Below the pieces are notes generated by a model. That model was given only the letters and a program-made list of their open reading frames with translations. It did no database searches and was not told where the DNA came from. Below are positions 17,806-24,010 of a DNA stretch of 25,586 nucleotides, one piece after another; position 1 is the stretch's first letter, and each line of letters opens with the position of its first letter. The translations under genes and the position numbers were made by a program. Origin of the DNA: Ignavibacteria bacterium (lineage in GTDB: Bacteria > Bacteroidota > Ignavibacteria > Tepidaquicellales > Tepidaquicellaceae); assembly GCA_041649015.1 (NCBI GenBank), contig JBAZNU010000011.1:1-25586 (forward strand). Direction: 5' to 3'.

Positions 17806-18498
17806 ATGATTGAAAAAGCAATGATACTTGCAGCAGGATACGGTACAAGGTTAAAGCCATTTACCGATTCGATGCCAAAACCGCTTTTCCCTTTCAGGGG
17901 AGGTACGATTATTTCTTATCAGATAGAAAAACTGAAAGCTTTGGAAGTGAAAGAGATAGTAATTAATGCTCATCATTTTCACGATAAAATAGAAGAATAT
18001 TTTCAGGTAAATGACTTTGGTATTAAAATAAATATTATAATAGAAAAGGATATTTTAGGTACCGGCGGCGGTATATTAAATGCAATGCAATATCTGGGTT
18101 CAGAAGAGAGATTTCTTGTTATAAACGTTGATGTGTTCACGGATTTTAATATAAACTTAATCGATGAAGCTTTTTCCAGAGAAAAAGCTTTGGCAGTGCT
18201 GGCAATACAAAAGCGAAAGACATCGAGATATCTTGAGTTTGATAGTGATTTAAACCTTATAAAAAGAGTGACAACAGAAAAACCAGAGAACAATCATTTT
18301 GCTTTTAACGGGATACATGTTATATCATCAGAGATATTCAAAAGAGATAGTGTTACAGAGTATAAAGATGTAATTGATTTGTACACGGAGTTATCCGAAT
18401 GTGGTGAAAGCATCAAAGGATTTGATACAGGAAATTCTTACTTTCTTGATATGGGAAAAATTGAGAATATAAAAGCTGCAGAGATATCAGGGTACTGA
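17806..18498 (+). CDS. Sugar-1-phosphate nucleotidyltransferase (NTP-transferase family)
   Basis: 230 residues, the minimal length of a GT-A-like nucleotidyltransferase domain without a left-handed beta-helix. Motifs: MILAAGYGTRLKPFT (6-20), MPKPLFPF (23-30), LGTGGGI (84-90), VINVDVFTDF with Asp109 as probable metal ligand, a FNGIHVIS strand and YFLDMGKIENI at the end. The size and motifs fit the MurU/mannose-1-phosphate guanylyltransferase-like group; MurU activates N-acetylmuramate-1-phosphate with UTP in peptidoglycan recycling. No AmgK-type kinase gene is next to it, so the substrate remains open. The last 12 bases overlap the convergent nfu gene. Confidence 0.85.
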   Translation: MIEKAMILAAGYGTRLKPFTDSMPKPLFPFRGGTIISYQIEKLKALEVKEIVINAHHFHDKIEEYFQVNDFGIKINIIIEKDILGTGGGILNAMQYLGSEERFLVINVDVFTDFNINLIDEAFSREKALAVLAIQKRKTSRYLEFDSDLNLIKRVTTEKPENNHFAFNGIHVISSEIFKRDSVTEYKDVIDLYTELSECGESIKGFDTGNSYFLDMGKIENIKAAEISGY

Positions 18499-18726
18499 TT
18501 CAATCCTGACAATTTCAGGAAATCTAATCATCAACATTCTTTCAATACCCGCCCTCAATGTCATAAGGTTTAACGGACAAGAATTACAGGCACCTAAGAG
18601 TCTGACTTTAACGATAGAATTGTTTTCAATGCTAACTGCTTCTACGTCGCCGCCGTCAATCTGAAGGTGAGGACGAATTTCGGCAAGAACTTTCTCTATA
18701 TTTTCTAAGTTGAGTTCGTTATTCAT
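18487..18726 (-). CDS. NifU C-terminal (Nfu) domain Fe-S carrier protein
   Basis: 79 residues from the ATG at 18726, or 87 from an in-frame ATG at 18750. The shorter start removes a hydrophobic MLLLLNLY prefix not expected for this family. The protein is a bare Nfu domain: ENIEKVLAEIRPHLQIDGGDVEAV, then RLLGACNSCPLNLMTLRAGIERML, with the CxxC (Cys47/Cys50 from the short start) that holds a [4Fe-4S] cluster between two subunits for delivery to apoproteins. A sequence matching TAnnTTTG (TAAATTTG) ends 4 bases before the 18726 ATG, which would make a nearly leaderless transcript; this is only suggestive. It lies downstream of mrp on the same strand, and both act in Fe-S cluster transfer. Confidence 0.9.
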   Translation of the reverse strand: MNNELNLENIEKVLAEIRPHLQIDGGDVEAVSIENNSIVKVRLLGACNSCPLNLMTLRAGIERMLMIRFPEIVRIESVP

Positions 18727-18774
18727 GTACAAATTTAGTAAAAGTAACATAATAAAGAAGTGAAATATGTTCTA

Positions 18775-18800
18775 CCTTCCCAAGCCGGAGCTTGGGAAGG
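18775..18800. repeat. GC-rich palindromic hairpin element (REP-like)
   Basis: Perfect 11-bp arms ccttcccaagc (18775-18785) and gcttgggaagg (18790-18800) around a 4-base loop cgga. Neither strand has a T run after it. It sits between the mrp stop and the nfu start. Confidence 0.75.
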
Positions 18801-18822
18801 AGGATCTTAATTTGGATTTTAT

Positions 18823-19905
18823 CTACACTATGATTTCGAGACCGGGTCTTTTTTCTTTCTGTGTGTTTCTTTTATTGATTTCGATTATGAGTTCTTTAGC
18901 TATTGATTTGAATATCTTGCTTACCGGTGAATCAGGATTTGAAATAGAAATCGGTGTACCGTTATCGCCTGCTATTCTGATGTTGGTATCGATTGGAATT
19001 TCACCGAGAAGTTCGACATTAAACTCATCTGCAAGTTTCTTTCCTCCGCCCTGACCGAATATGTGTTCTTTTTGTCCGTCGGGCTTTAAGTAATAGCTCA
19101 TGTTTTCGATAAAGCCGAGGTTCGGTACGTTTACTTTTTCAAACATAAGATGACCTTTGCGGGCATCGGCAAGCGATATTTCCTGGGGTGTTGTAACGAC
19201 GACTGTACCCGTAAGCGGGACTGTCTGGCTTAATGTAAGCTGAATATCTCCTGTTCCAGGGGGCATATCGAACAAGAGGAAATCAAGGTCACCCCATTCG
19301 ACTTCGGTCATGAATTGTTTTAAAGCACTTGAAGCCATTGGTCCCCGCCAAACGACAGCCGAATCATCTTCAATTAAAAAACCGATTGACATTAATGAGA
19401 TACCGTGGCTCAGAACCGGAAGCATTTTATTCTTTCCGCCAGACTGAACAATACCGGGTCTATCGTTCACACCGAGCATAATCGGAATTGAAGGACCGTA
19501 AATATCAGCGTCAATGAGTCCTACCTTTGCACCCTCTTTAGAGAGAGATACAGCGATGTTTGCAGCGACGGTTGATTTCCCTACTCCGCCCTTGCCTGAG
19601 GCGATTGCAATAGTATTTTTAACATTTGGAAGGACTATTGATTTTTGTTTATTGTCATGATTTACTACACCGAGCACGAAGTCAATTTCTACCTTAGCTA
19701 TTTCTTTGATTTGCTCTTTAATTTTGTTTGTAATATTGTTTTTTAATTCTGCAATATCTTTATAATCCGGGTCGGTAATACCGAGTTTCAGCTTTAGAGT
19801 ATTACCCTTCATTACAATACCGTAAATAAAACCAAGTTCGGTAAAACCTTTGTTAATAATAGGTTCGTTAATACTTGCCAGTACTTCTTTAATTCTTTCT
19901 TCCAT
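18823..19905 (-). CDS. mrp: Mrp/ApbC-type P-loop ATPase, Fe-S cluster carrier
   Basis: 360 residues. Residues 1-80 are an N-terminal MIP18/DUF59 domain (EERIKEVLASINEP...). Then deviant Walker A SGKGGVGKST (103-112), LIDADIYGPSIP (130-141), GPMAS (188-192), DMPPGTGD (213-220) and TTPQEISLADARKG (238-251). The family assembles or transfers [4Fe-4S] clusters. The motif after ENMSYY, which in ApbC/Nbp35 proteins usually carries a CPxC pair, here reads LKPDGQKEHIFGQGGG (273-288) with no cysteine, so cluster binding by the canonical bridge is not supported. It precedes the Nfu gene on the same strand, separated by a palindromic hairpin. Confidence 0.93.
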   Translation of the reverse strand: MEERIKEVLASINEPIINKGFTELGFIYGIVMKGNTLKLKLGITDPDYKDIAELKNNITNKIKEQIKEIAKVEIDFVLGVVNHDNKQKSIVLPNVKNTIAIASGKGGVGKSTVAANIAVSLSKEGAKVGLIDADIYGPSIPIMLGVNDRPGIVQSGGKNKMLPVLSHGISLMSIGFLIEDDSAVVWRGPMASSALKQFMTEVEWGDLDFLLFDMPPGTGDIQLTLSQTVPLTGTVVVTTPQEISLADARKGHLMFEKVNVPNLGFIENMSYYLKPDGQKEHIFGQGGGKKLADEFNVELLGEIPIDTNIRIAGDNGTPISISNPDSPVSKIFKSIAKELIIEINKRNTQKEKRPGLEIIV

Positions 19906-20038
19906 GATTTTTATAATGTGGTCTTTTAAATTTAGAATGATATATTATATAACAAAAAGACTTTCAAAAAGATTTATAGCTTAATAAATTGAATGTCATG
20001 CTTCAATTAAATAATTTTGTATAATTAATAAACTTACA

Positions 20039-20641
20039 TTGAACAGAAAAGCAAGAATCTGGCTGGCATTACTTATAATTTCGGCTGTTGTATGGCTCGG
20101 TGCGATAAACATACGCGGGCTAATAGGCAACGACCTGTTGAATTACGATGAATTCAGTTTCAGGACAAGCATTCCGCCGGATGAAGAAAACTGGATATTC
20201 AGGATGCTTTCGCATTCCTCGATGGTAATACTGGGGGCGTACATCTGTACACTTGTTTGTTCAATCGGTTTTCTTGTAAAAGCAAAAATGAGTCTTCGAG
20301 AAAATCCATGGCTACTGATGTGCATAATTCTTTTTTACGTCTTCGTACCGGTTGAGCTTTACACGGCTTTTCTGGATATAAAGTTTTACATAATGTATCT
20401 TGACAATCCACCCGTTCATGACGGGCTTTTAAAGGTATTCGGAGAGCGAATTGGATTCCTGAAGGGTGTGCCATGGATTGCGCTTTTTTCGTATTATGCA
20501 ATAATTGTAATTTCAGTTATGCAGCCGATGAAGAAAAGTCTTGCAGAACTTGAAGAAGAGAAGAAAAAGATGATTGAAGAGTATTCGTACAAATATTTTA
20601 TGCACGATGAAGATGATTTGAAAGAGGAATATCTTAAATGA
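20039..20641 (+). CDS. Unknown four-helix membrane protein
   Basis: 200 residues; family not recognised. Four hydrophobic segments (about 6-25, 61-80, 91-111, 144-161) and a charged C-terminal tail (~165-200) rich in Glu and Lys that probably lies in the cytoplasm as a short coiled coil. The loop between helices 1 and 2 is acidic and contains IPPDEENW; that between 3 and 4 contains DNPPVHDG. The start is TTG at 20039: an in-frame stop lies 27 bases upstream and the first ATG (residue ~56) would remove the first helix. Its stop overlaps the next start by 4 bases (ATGA), so it is the likely first gene of a four-gene operon. Confidence 0.75.
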   Translation: MNRKARIWLALLIISAVVWLGAINIRGLIGNDLLNYDEFSFRTSIPPDEENWIFRMLSHSSMVILGAYICTLVCSIGFLVKAKMSLRENPWLLMCIILFYVFVPVELYTAFLDIKFYIMYLDNPPVHDGLLKVFGERIGFLKGVPWIALFSYYAIIVISVMQPMKKSLAELEEEKKKMIEEYSYKYFMHDEDDLKEEYLK

Positions 20642-20943
20642 GCAAGGTTATAAAGAAAGCAAAAGATACAAAAGCAAATGAAAATCAGGAAATACTAATC
20701 AATGAACTTCTTGAAGTCTTTAAACAGATAGGTTATACAGTACGAATTGAAAAGGGTCTCTTCAAAGGCGGATTTTGTTTGCTAAGAGAGCAGAAAACAT
20801 TTTTAATGAACAAGAACATAGAGCCGCAGAAAAAGATAAACTTCCTCACAAAGAACCTTGCCGAGATTGGAGTTGATGGAATCTTCCTAAAACCTTCAAT
20901 ACGAGAGCTTATCGAAAAAGAAGGGCAGCAGAAACTGCTATGA
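20638..20943 (+). CDS. Unknown small protein, translationally coupled
   Basis: 101 residues, no signal peptide or membrane segment; basic N terminus (SKVIKKAKDTK). The body suggests an alpha/beta fold: helix ENQEILINELLEVFKQIGY, strands TVRIEKG and GGFCLLREQKTFLMN, then helical KINFLTKNLAEIGVDGIFLKPSIRELIEK. Not recognised as a named family; I have an impression of a conserved hypothetical next to metallo-beta-lactamase genes in related bacteria but cannot check it. It overlaps the upstream and downstream genes by 4 bases each (ATGA), which argues that it is real and made with them. Confidence 0.75.
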   Translation: MSKVIKKAKDTKANENQEILINELLEVFKQIGYTVRIEKGLFKGGFCLLREQKTFLMNKNIEPQKKINFLTKNLAEIGVDGIFLKPSIRELIEKEGQQKLL

Positions 20944-21710
20944 ACAGGGTTGTAGTACTTGGCAGCGGTACATCGCAGGGTGTACCAATAATCGGCTGCA
21001 CGTGTAAAACATGCAAATCTGAAAACCCAAAGGATAAGAGACTTCGCGCGTCTGTTTACATAGAAGCTGACGGAGTAAAAATTCTTATAGATACTTCGAT
21101 TGATTTCAGACAGCAGCTTTTACGTGCTAATGTAACTGACCTTGACGGGATACTTTACACACATCATCATGTTGACCATATATTTGGGCTTGACGACCTT
21201 AGGCAGATAAACCAGCGATATAAGAAATATGTTGATGTTTACGGAAATGCTCCGACGTTGGATGAAATTAAGCTGACTTTTCGCTATGCGCTTGATGAGA
21301 GACTTCAAAGCTACATGGCAGTTCCGCTGATGAACTTCAATTATCTTGAGAATAGAGAGTTTGAAGTAAAGGGAGTGAAGATAATGCCGATTGAAGTGAT
21401 GCATGGGAAGATAAAGATACTGGGTTACAGAATCGGCAAATTTGCATACATAACCGATGCGAGCCATATACCCAATGCAGAAATGGAAAAGCTTTACGGG
21501 CTTGACGTGCTGATACTGAACTCGCTAAGACATGCAGCTCATCCGACACACTTTAATTTGAAAGAAGCGACTGATATAGCACTAAATCTGAAGCCGAAGA
21601 AGACATACTTTACGCACATTACACACGATTTAAATAATGATGAAGTAAACGCTTCATTACCTGAAAATATAAGTCTGGCTTACGACGGGCTGGAATTCAT
21701 AACGGATTAA
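20940..21710 (+). CDS. MBL-fold metallohydrolase, PhnP-like
   Basis: 256 residues. Starts with VVVLGSGTSQGVPIIGC followed by CTCKTC (Cys20, 22, 25), the cysteine cluster seen in PhnP and relatives, where it forms a structural zinc site. Then LIDTSIDFRQQL (49-60), the HxHxDH motif HHHVDH (75-80, with FGLDDLR after it), EVMHG, YITDASHIP and THITHDL near the C terminus supply the remaining metal ligands. PhnP is a phosphodiesterase acting on cyclic ribose phosphates in phosphonate use, and relatives act on cyclic nucleotides; no phn genes are here, so the substrate is open. The start overlaps the preceding gene by 4 bases; the next gene starts 3 bases after its stop. Confidence 0.88.
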   Translation: MNRVVVLGSGTSQGVPIIGCTCKTCKSENPKDKRLRASVYIEADGVKILIDTSIDFRQQLLRANVTDLDGILYTHHHVDHIFGLDDLRQINQRYKKYVDVYGNAPTLDEIKLTFRYALDERLQSYMAVPLMNFNYLENREFEVKGVKIMPIEVMHGKIKILGYRIGKFAYITDASHIPNAEMEKLYGLDVLILNSLRHAAHPTHFNLKEATDIALNLKPKKTYFTHITHDLNNDEVNASLPENISLAYDGLEFITD

Positions 21711-21713
21711 TAA

Positions 21714-22490
21714 ATGAAAAACACACTTTACAAGGCGCTTGATGAAAGCGGGAAGATACTGAAAGAATATTTTGATAAGGACTTCAAGATTGAAAGCAAG
21801 GATGTTGTTTCAAATCTTGTAACCGAGGTTGATAAGCACTCGGAGGCAAAAATTATTGAAGTTATTAAAAACGATTTCCCCGATCACAACATTCTTTCGG
21901 AAGAAATCGGAGCGTTGAACACTTCTTCGGAAGTGAAATGGATTATTGACCCGATTGACGGAACGATTAATTATGCGCATGGAATACCGATTTGCTGTGT
22001 ATCGATAGGGGTTGAGGTTGCAGGCGAGATTATTATGGGAGGTGTTTACAATCCGTTTGGGAATGAAATGTTCTTTGGGGAAAAAGGCAAGGGTTCATAC
22101 TTGAACGACAAGAGAATTCAGGTTTCAAAAGAAAGCGATTTCAAGAAGTCACTGCTCGTAACGGGATTTCCATACAAGACGGGAAGCAACCCGAACAATC
22201 CTGTAAAAGTATTTTCGGCAATAGTAAATTCGGATATACCAGTTAGAAGAATCGGCTCGGCGGCACTTGATATTTGCTGGACGGCATGCGGGCGCTTCGA
22301 CGGCTTCTGGGAGTACAACCTGAACGCATGGGACGTTGCGGCGGGATATATAATACTGACCGAAGCAGGCGGCAAGGTAACAAACTTTAAGGGCGGAGAG
22401 TATTCGGTTTACAACAAAGAAATACTCGCAACAAACGGGAACATTCATGAGGAATTGTTAGTAATAATAATGGAAGCAGCGAAGAAATAA
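21714..22490 (+). CDS. Inositol monophosphatase family protein
   Basis: 258 residues, standard for the SuhB/IMPase family of Mg-dependent, Li-sensitive phosphatases acting on inositol-1-phosphate, fructose-1,6-bisphosphate or 3'-phosphoadenosine compounds. Seen: LVTEVDKHSE (35-44), LSEEIG (61-66), the metal site WIIDPIDGTINYAHG (76-90), and NAWDVAAGYIILTEAGG (204-220). All metal ligands (Glu in EEIG, Asp79, Asp82, Asp207) appear intact. It is the last gene of the operon from 20039. Which phosphate ester it cleaves cannot be told from the sequence. Confidence 0.9.
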   Translation: MKNTLYKALDESGKILKEYFDKDFKIESKDVVSNLVTEVDKHSEAKIIEVIKNDFPDHNILSEEIGALNTSSEVKWIIDPIDGTINYAHGIPICCVSIGVEVAGEIIMGGVYNPFGNEMFFGEKGKGSYLNDKRIQVSKESDFKKSLLVTGFPYKTGSNPNNPVKVFSAIVNSDIPVRRIGSAALDICWTACGRFDGFWEYNLNAWDVAAGYIILTEAGGKVTNFKGGEYSVYNKEILATNGNIHEELLVIIMEAAKK

Positions 22491-22605
22491 GATGCACAGC
22501 ATAATTCTTTCATGGCAATTAATAAATAACTTATCACATACCGGTATATATTTATACCGTCACCCCAAAATTTTACTGTTGAATTTCGTTTAAATTTCGT
22601 ATTTT

Positions 22606-22649
22606 ATACGTATTGCATACGTATTGGATACCTATTGCATACATATCGG
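22606..22649. repeat. Tandem array, four 11-bp units
   Basis: Units atacgtattgc, atacgtattgg, atacctattgc, atacatatcgg. The fourth is the most diverged. The array ends 96 bases before the ATG of the orphan gene at 22746. Period and copy number equal those of the array at 2120-2163. Confidence 0.9.
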
Positions 22650-22745
22650 TCCAACTTTAGGCTTTGGAGAGTCATACCTAAGTTATAGGCGGCGTAATAA
22701 AATTCAAAATATGAAATTTTCAGAAATCAGTAAAAAATAAGAATA

Positions 22746-23540
22746 ATGGCTAAAGTAATTAAACAGTTTCTGGGAGTAACTCGGGGAAAAATAGGTGATA
22801 ATGTTTTTAAAAGAAGGGAGGGGTCGAGTTATGTGGCATCTGCCCCTGTTCAATATAAGAAAACAAAGAGCAAAGATTTAATAAAAAACAGAAAAAGGTT
22901 TGCGGCAATTTCAAAGTTTGCCTCAGCGGTAACCGATTCTCCTTACAGATACAGGATTTGGAAAAAGCCAAACCTAAAGGGCAAGACGCCTTACAAAAAA
23001 TGTTTTACGTACAATTATGCCTATACTAAGGGAAGTAAGTCATGGCATTTTACATCGATTACACCCGGTAAATTAGGTTTAATTGATAAAAATGTCATAC
23101 TCACACCCGACACAGTGGAAATCAACTTCAGGATTTCGGAAGAAATATTTAATATACTTAAAGATGATTTTATAGCAAGCACTGTGATATTTATGCGCGA
23201 ACCGAATAAAAATGAATTAAGGGAACTGCGTTATAATTCTTATATCACGATTGAGAAAGAGGTAAGAGGTTACGTTCCTTCGTTGACAGAAATAAATCAT
23301 TTCAAGCATGAGTTTGACAAACCGGGTTTACTTGCGATAACAGAAAAGTATAAAAATGTGATGGTTTATACAGCATTCATTTCGACAAAAGAGGTAAAAG
23401 GGAAACTAAAATACACCGCCGGAGAGGCTAATGTCATCAGGGGATTTGAGGCGGAGAGGGGTGAATCAGCCGAAAAGATTACTCCCCAAAAAGTTGACGA
23501 CGAGCAGGTGCAGCCATATTATAGGTTCAGGGTGAGATAG
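22746..23540 (+). CDS. Orphan basic protein, possibly DUF6266-like
   Basis: 264 residues, strongly basic, no signal peptide or membrane helix. The first ~65 residues (AKVIKQFLGVTRGKIGDNVFKRREG, then SYVASAPV and KNRKRFAAISKF) resemble my memory of the DUF6266 family of Bacteroidota, whose members begin with a short G-K-x-G-x-x-V...R..P...Q..R.KF signature; this is a recollection, not a search. The rest looks beta-rich, with VEINFRISEEIF and KNVMVYTAFISTKE strands, and ends YYRFRVR. Function unknown. It stands alone: an 11-bp array and a CCTAAG/GGCGTAA pair lie upstream, and a similar pair downstream. Confidence 0.7.
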   Translation: MAKVIKQFLGVTRGKIGDNVFKRREGSSYVASAPVQYKKTKSKDLIKNRKRFAAISKFASAVTDSPYRYRIWKKPNLKGKTPYKKCFTYNYAYTKGSKSWHFTSITPGKLGLIDKNVILTPDTVEINFRISEEIFNILKDDFIASTVIFMREPNKNELRELRYNSYITIEKEVRGYVPSLTEINHFKHEFDKPGLLAITEKYKNVMVYTAFISTKEVKGKLKYTAGEANVIRGFEAERGESAEKITPQKVDDEQVQPYYRFRVR

Positions 23541-24010
23541 AAAGCCGGACTGTTAATGACGCAAAGACGGGGTTTTATAATGCCTTTATATGGTGCTGTA
23601 TTATGATAGAAATATTCTGTAATTTTGAGAAACCTCATTTATAAAGAAGATATATTTTATATCGGTATTTATAGCTTTTCCAGGAAGCAAAACCTTGAAT
23701 CCTCAAACAAAATAAAACAGAAAAAACCGCATTAACGACTTACTTATAACGCACTTTTCTCCTAAGGCATGTACAGGGCGTAAGGGAGGCGTATTTAAAT
23801 ATTTATAATTAGCGAACAATAGAATTTTGACAGGTGTCAGCATTAACACTTCAGGTACCGGCATTTGGAAGAAGCGAATCGTTTTATAATCATAATCAGT
23901 ATTTTTGTGTATGCTGTACGAAAGGATAATACACTTGATATTTTAATTTATTTTTTCGAAGTTCAATAAATTATATTAAATAAAGCATTTATTAATTTTA
24001 TATTAATTAA
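23541..24010. other. Intergenic stretch
   Basis: 470 bases without a credible gene on either strand. It contains a weak 11-bp periodicity around 23766-23798, an inverted repeat tgaca/tgtca at 23828-23839 and a very AT-rich segment from ~23930 to the next start. No tRNA, riboswitch or terminator was recognised. Confidence 0.65.
23766..23798. repeat. Weak three-unit 11-bp periodicity
   Basis: Units ggcatgtacag, ggcgtaaggga, ggcgtatttaa share ggc and a t at position 5, about 6-7 of 11 positions between neighbours. Much weaker than the two clear arrays and could be chance. Confidence 0.35.

Noticed and set aside
18727..18750. Start of the Nfu gene at 18750
   Set aside because: It adds only a hydrophobic MLLLLNLY prefix foreign to the family; the ATG at 18726 gives a normal Nfu N terminus. 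Not excluded.
22542..22559. Hairpin cggtata/tataccg after the inositol monophosphatase gene as terminator
   Set aside because: Only 7 bp, mostly A-T, and followed by tcacccc rather than a T run; too weak to call.
23553..23580. gacgcaaagac sequence reminiscent of the GEMM (c-di-GMP) riboswitch core
   Set aside because: Only the short GACGCAAAG word matches; the paired P1 and tetraloop-receptor parts are missing and the next gene starts more than 400 bases away.
23827..23832. Consensus TTGACA as -35 box for the gene at 24011
   Set aside because: No matching -10 box at 16-18 bases, and it is ~180 bases from the start codon.
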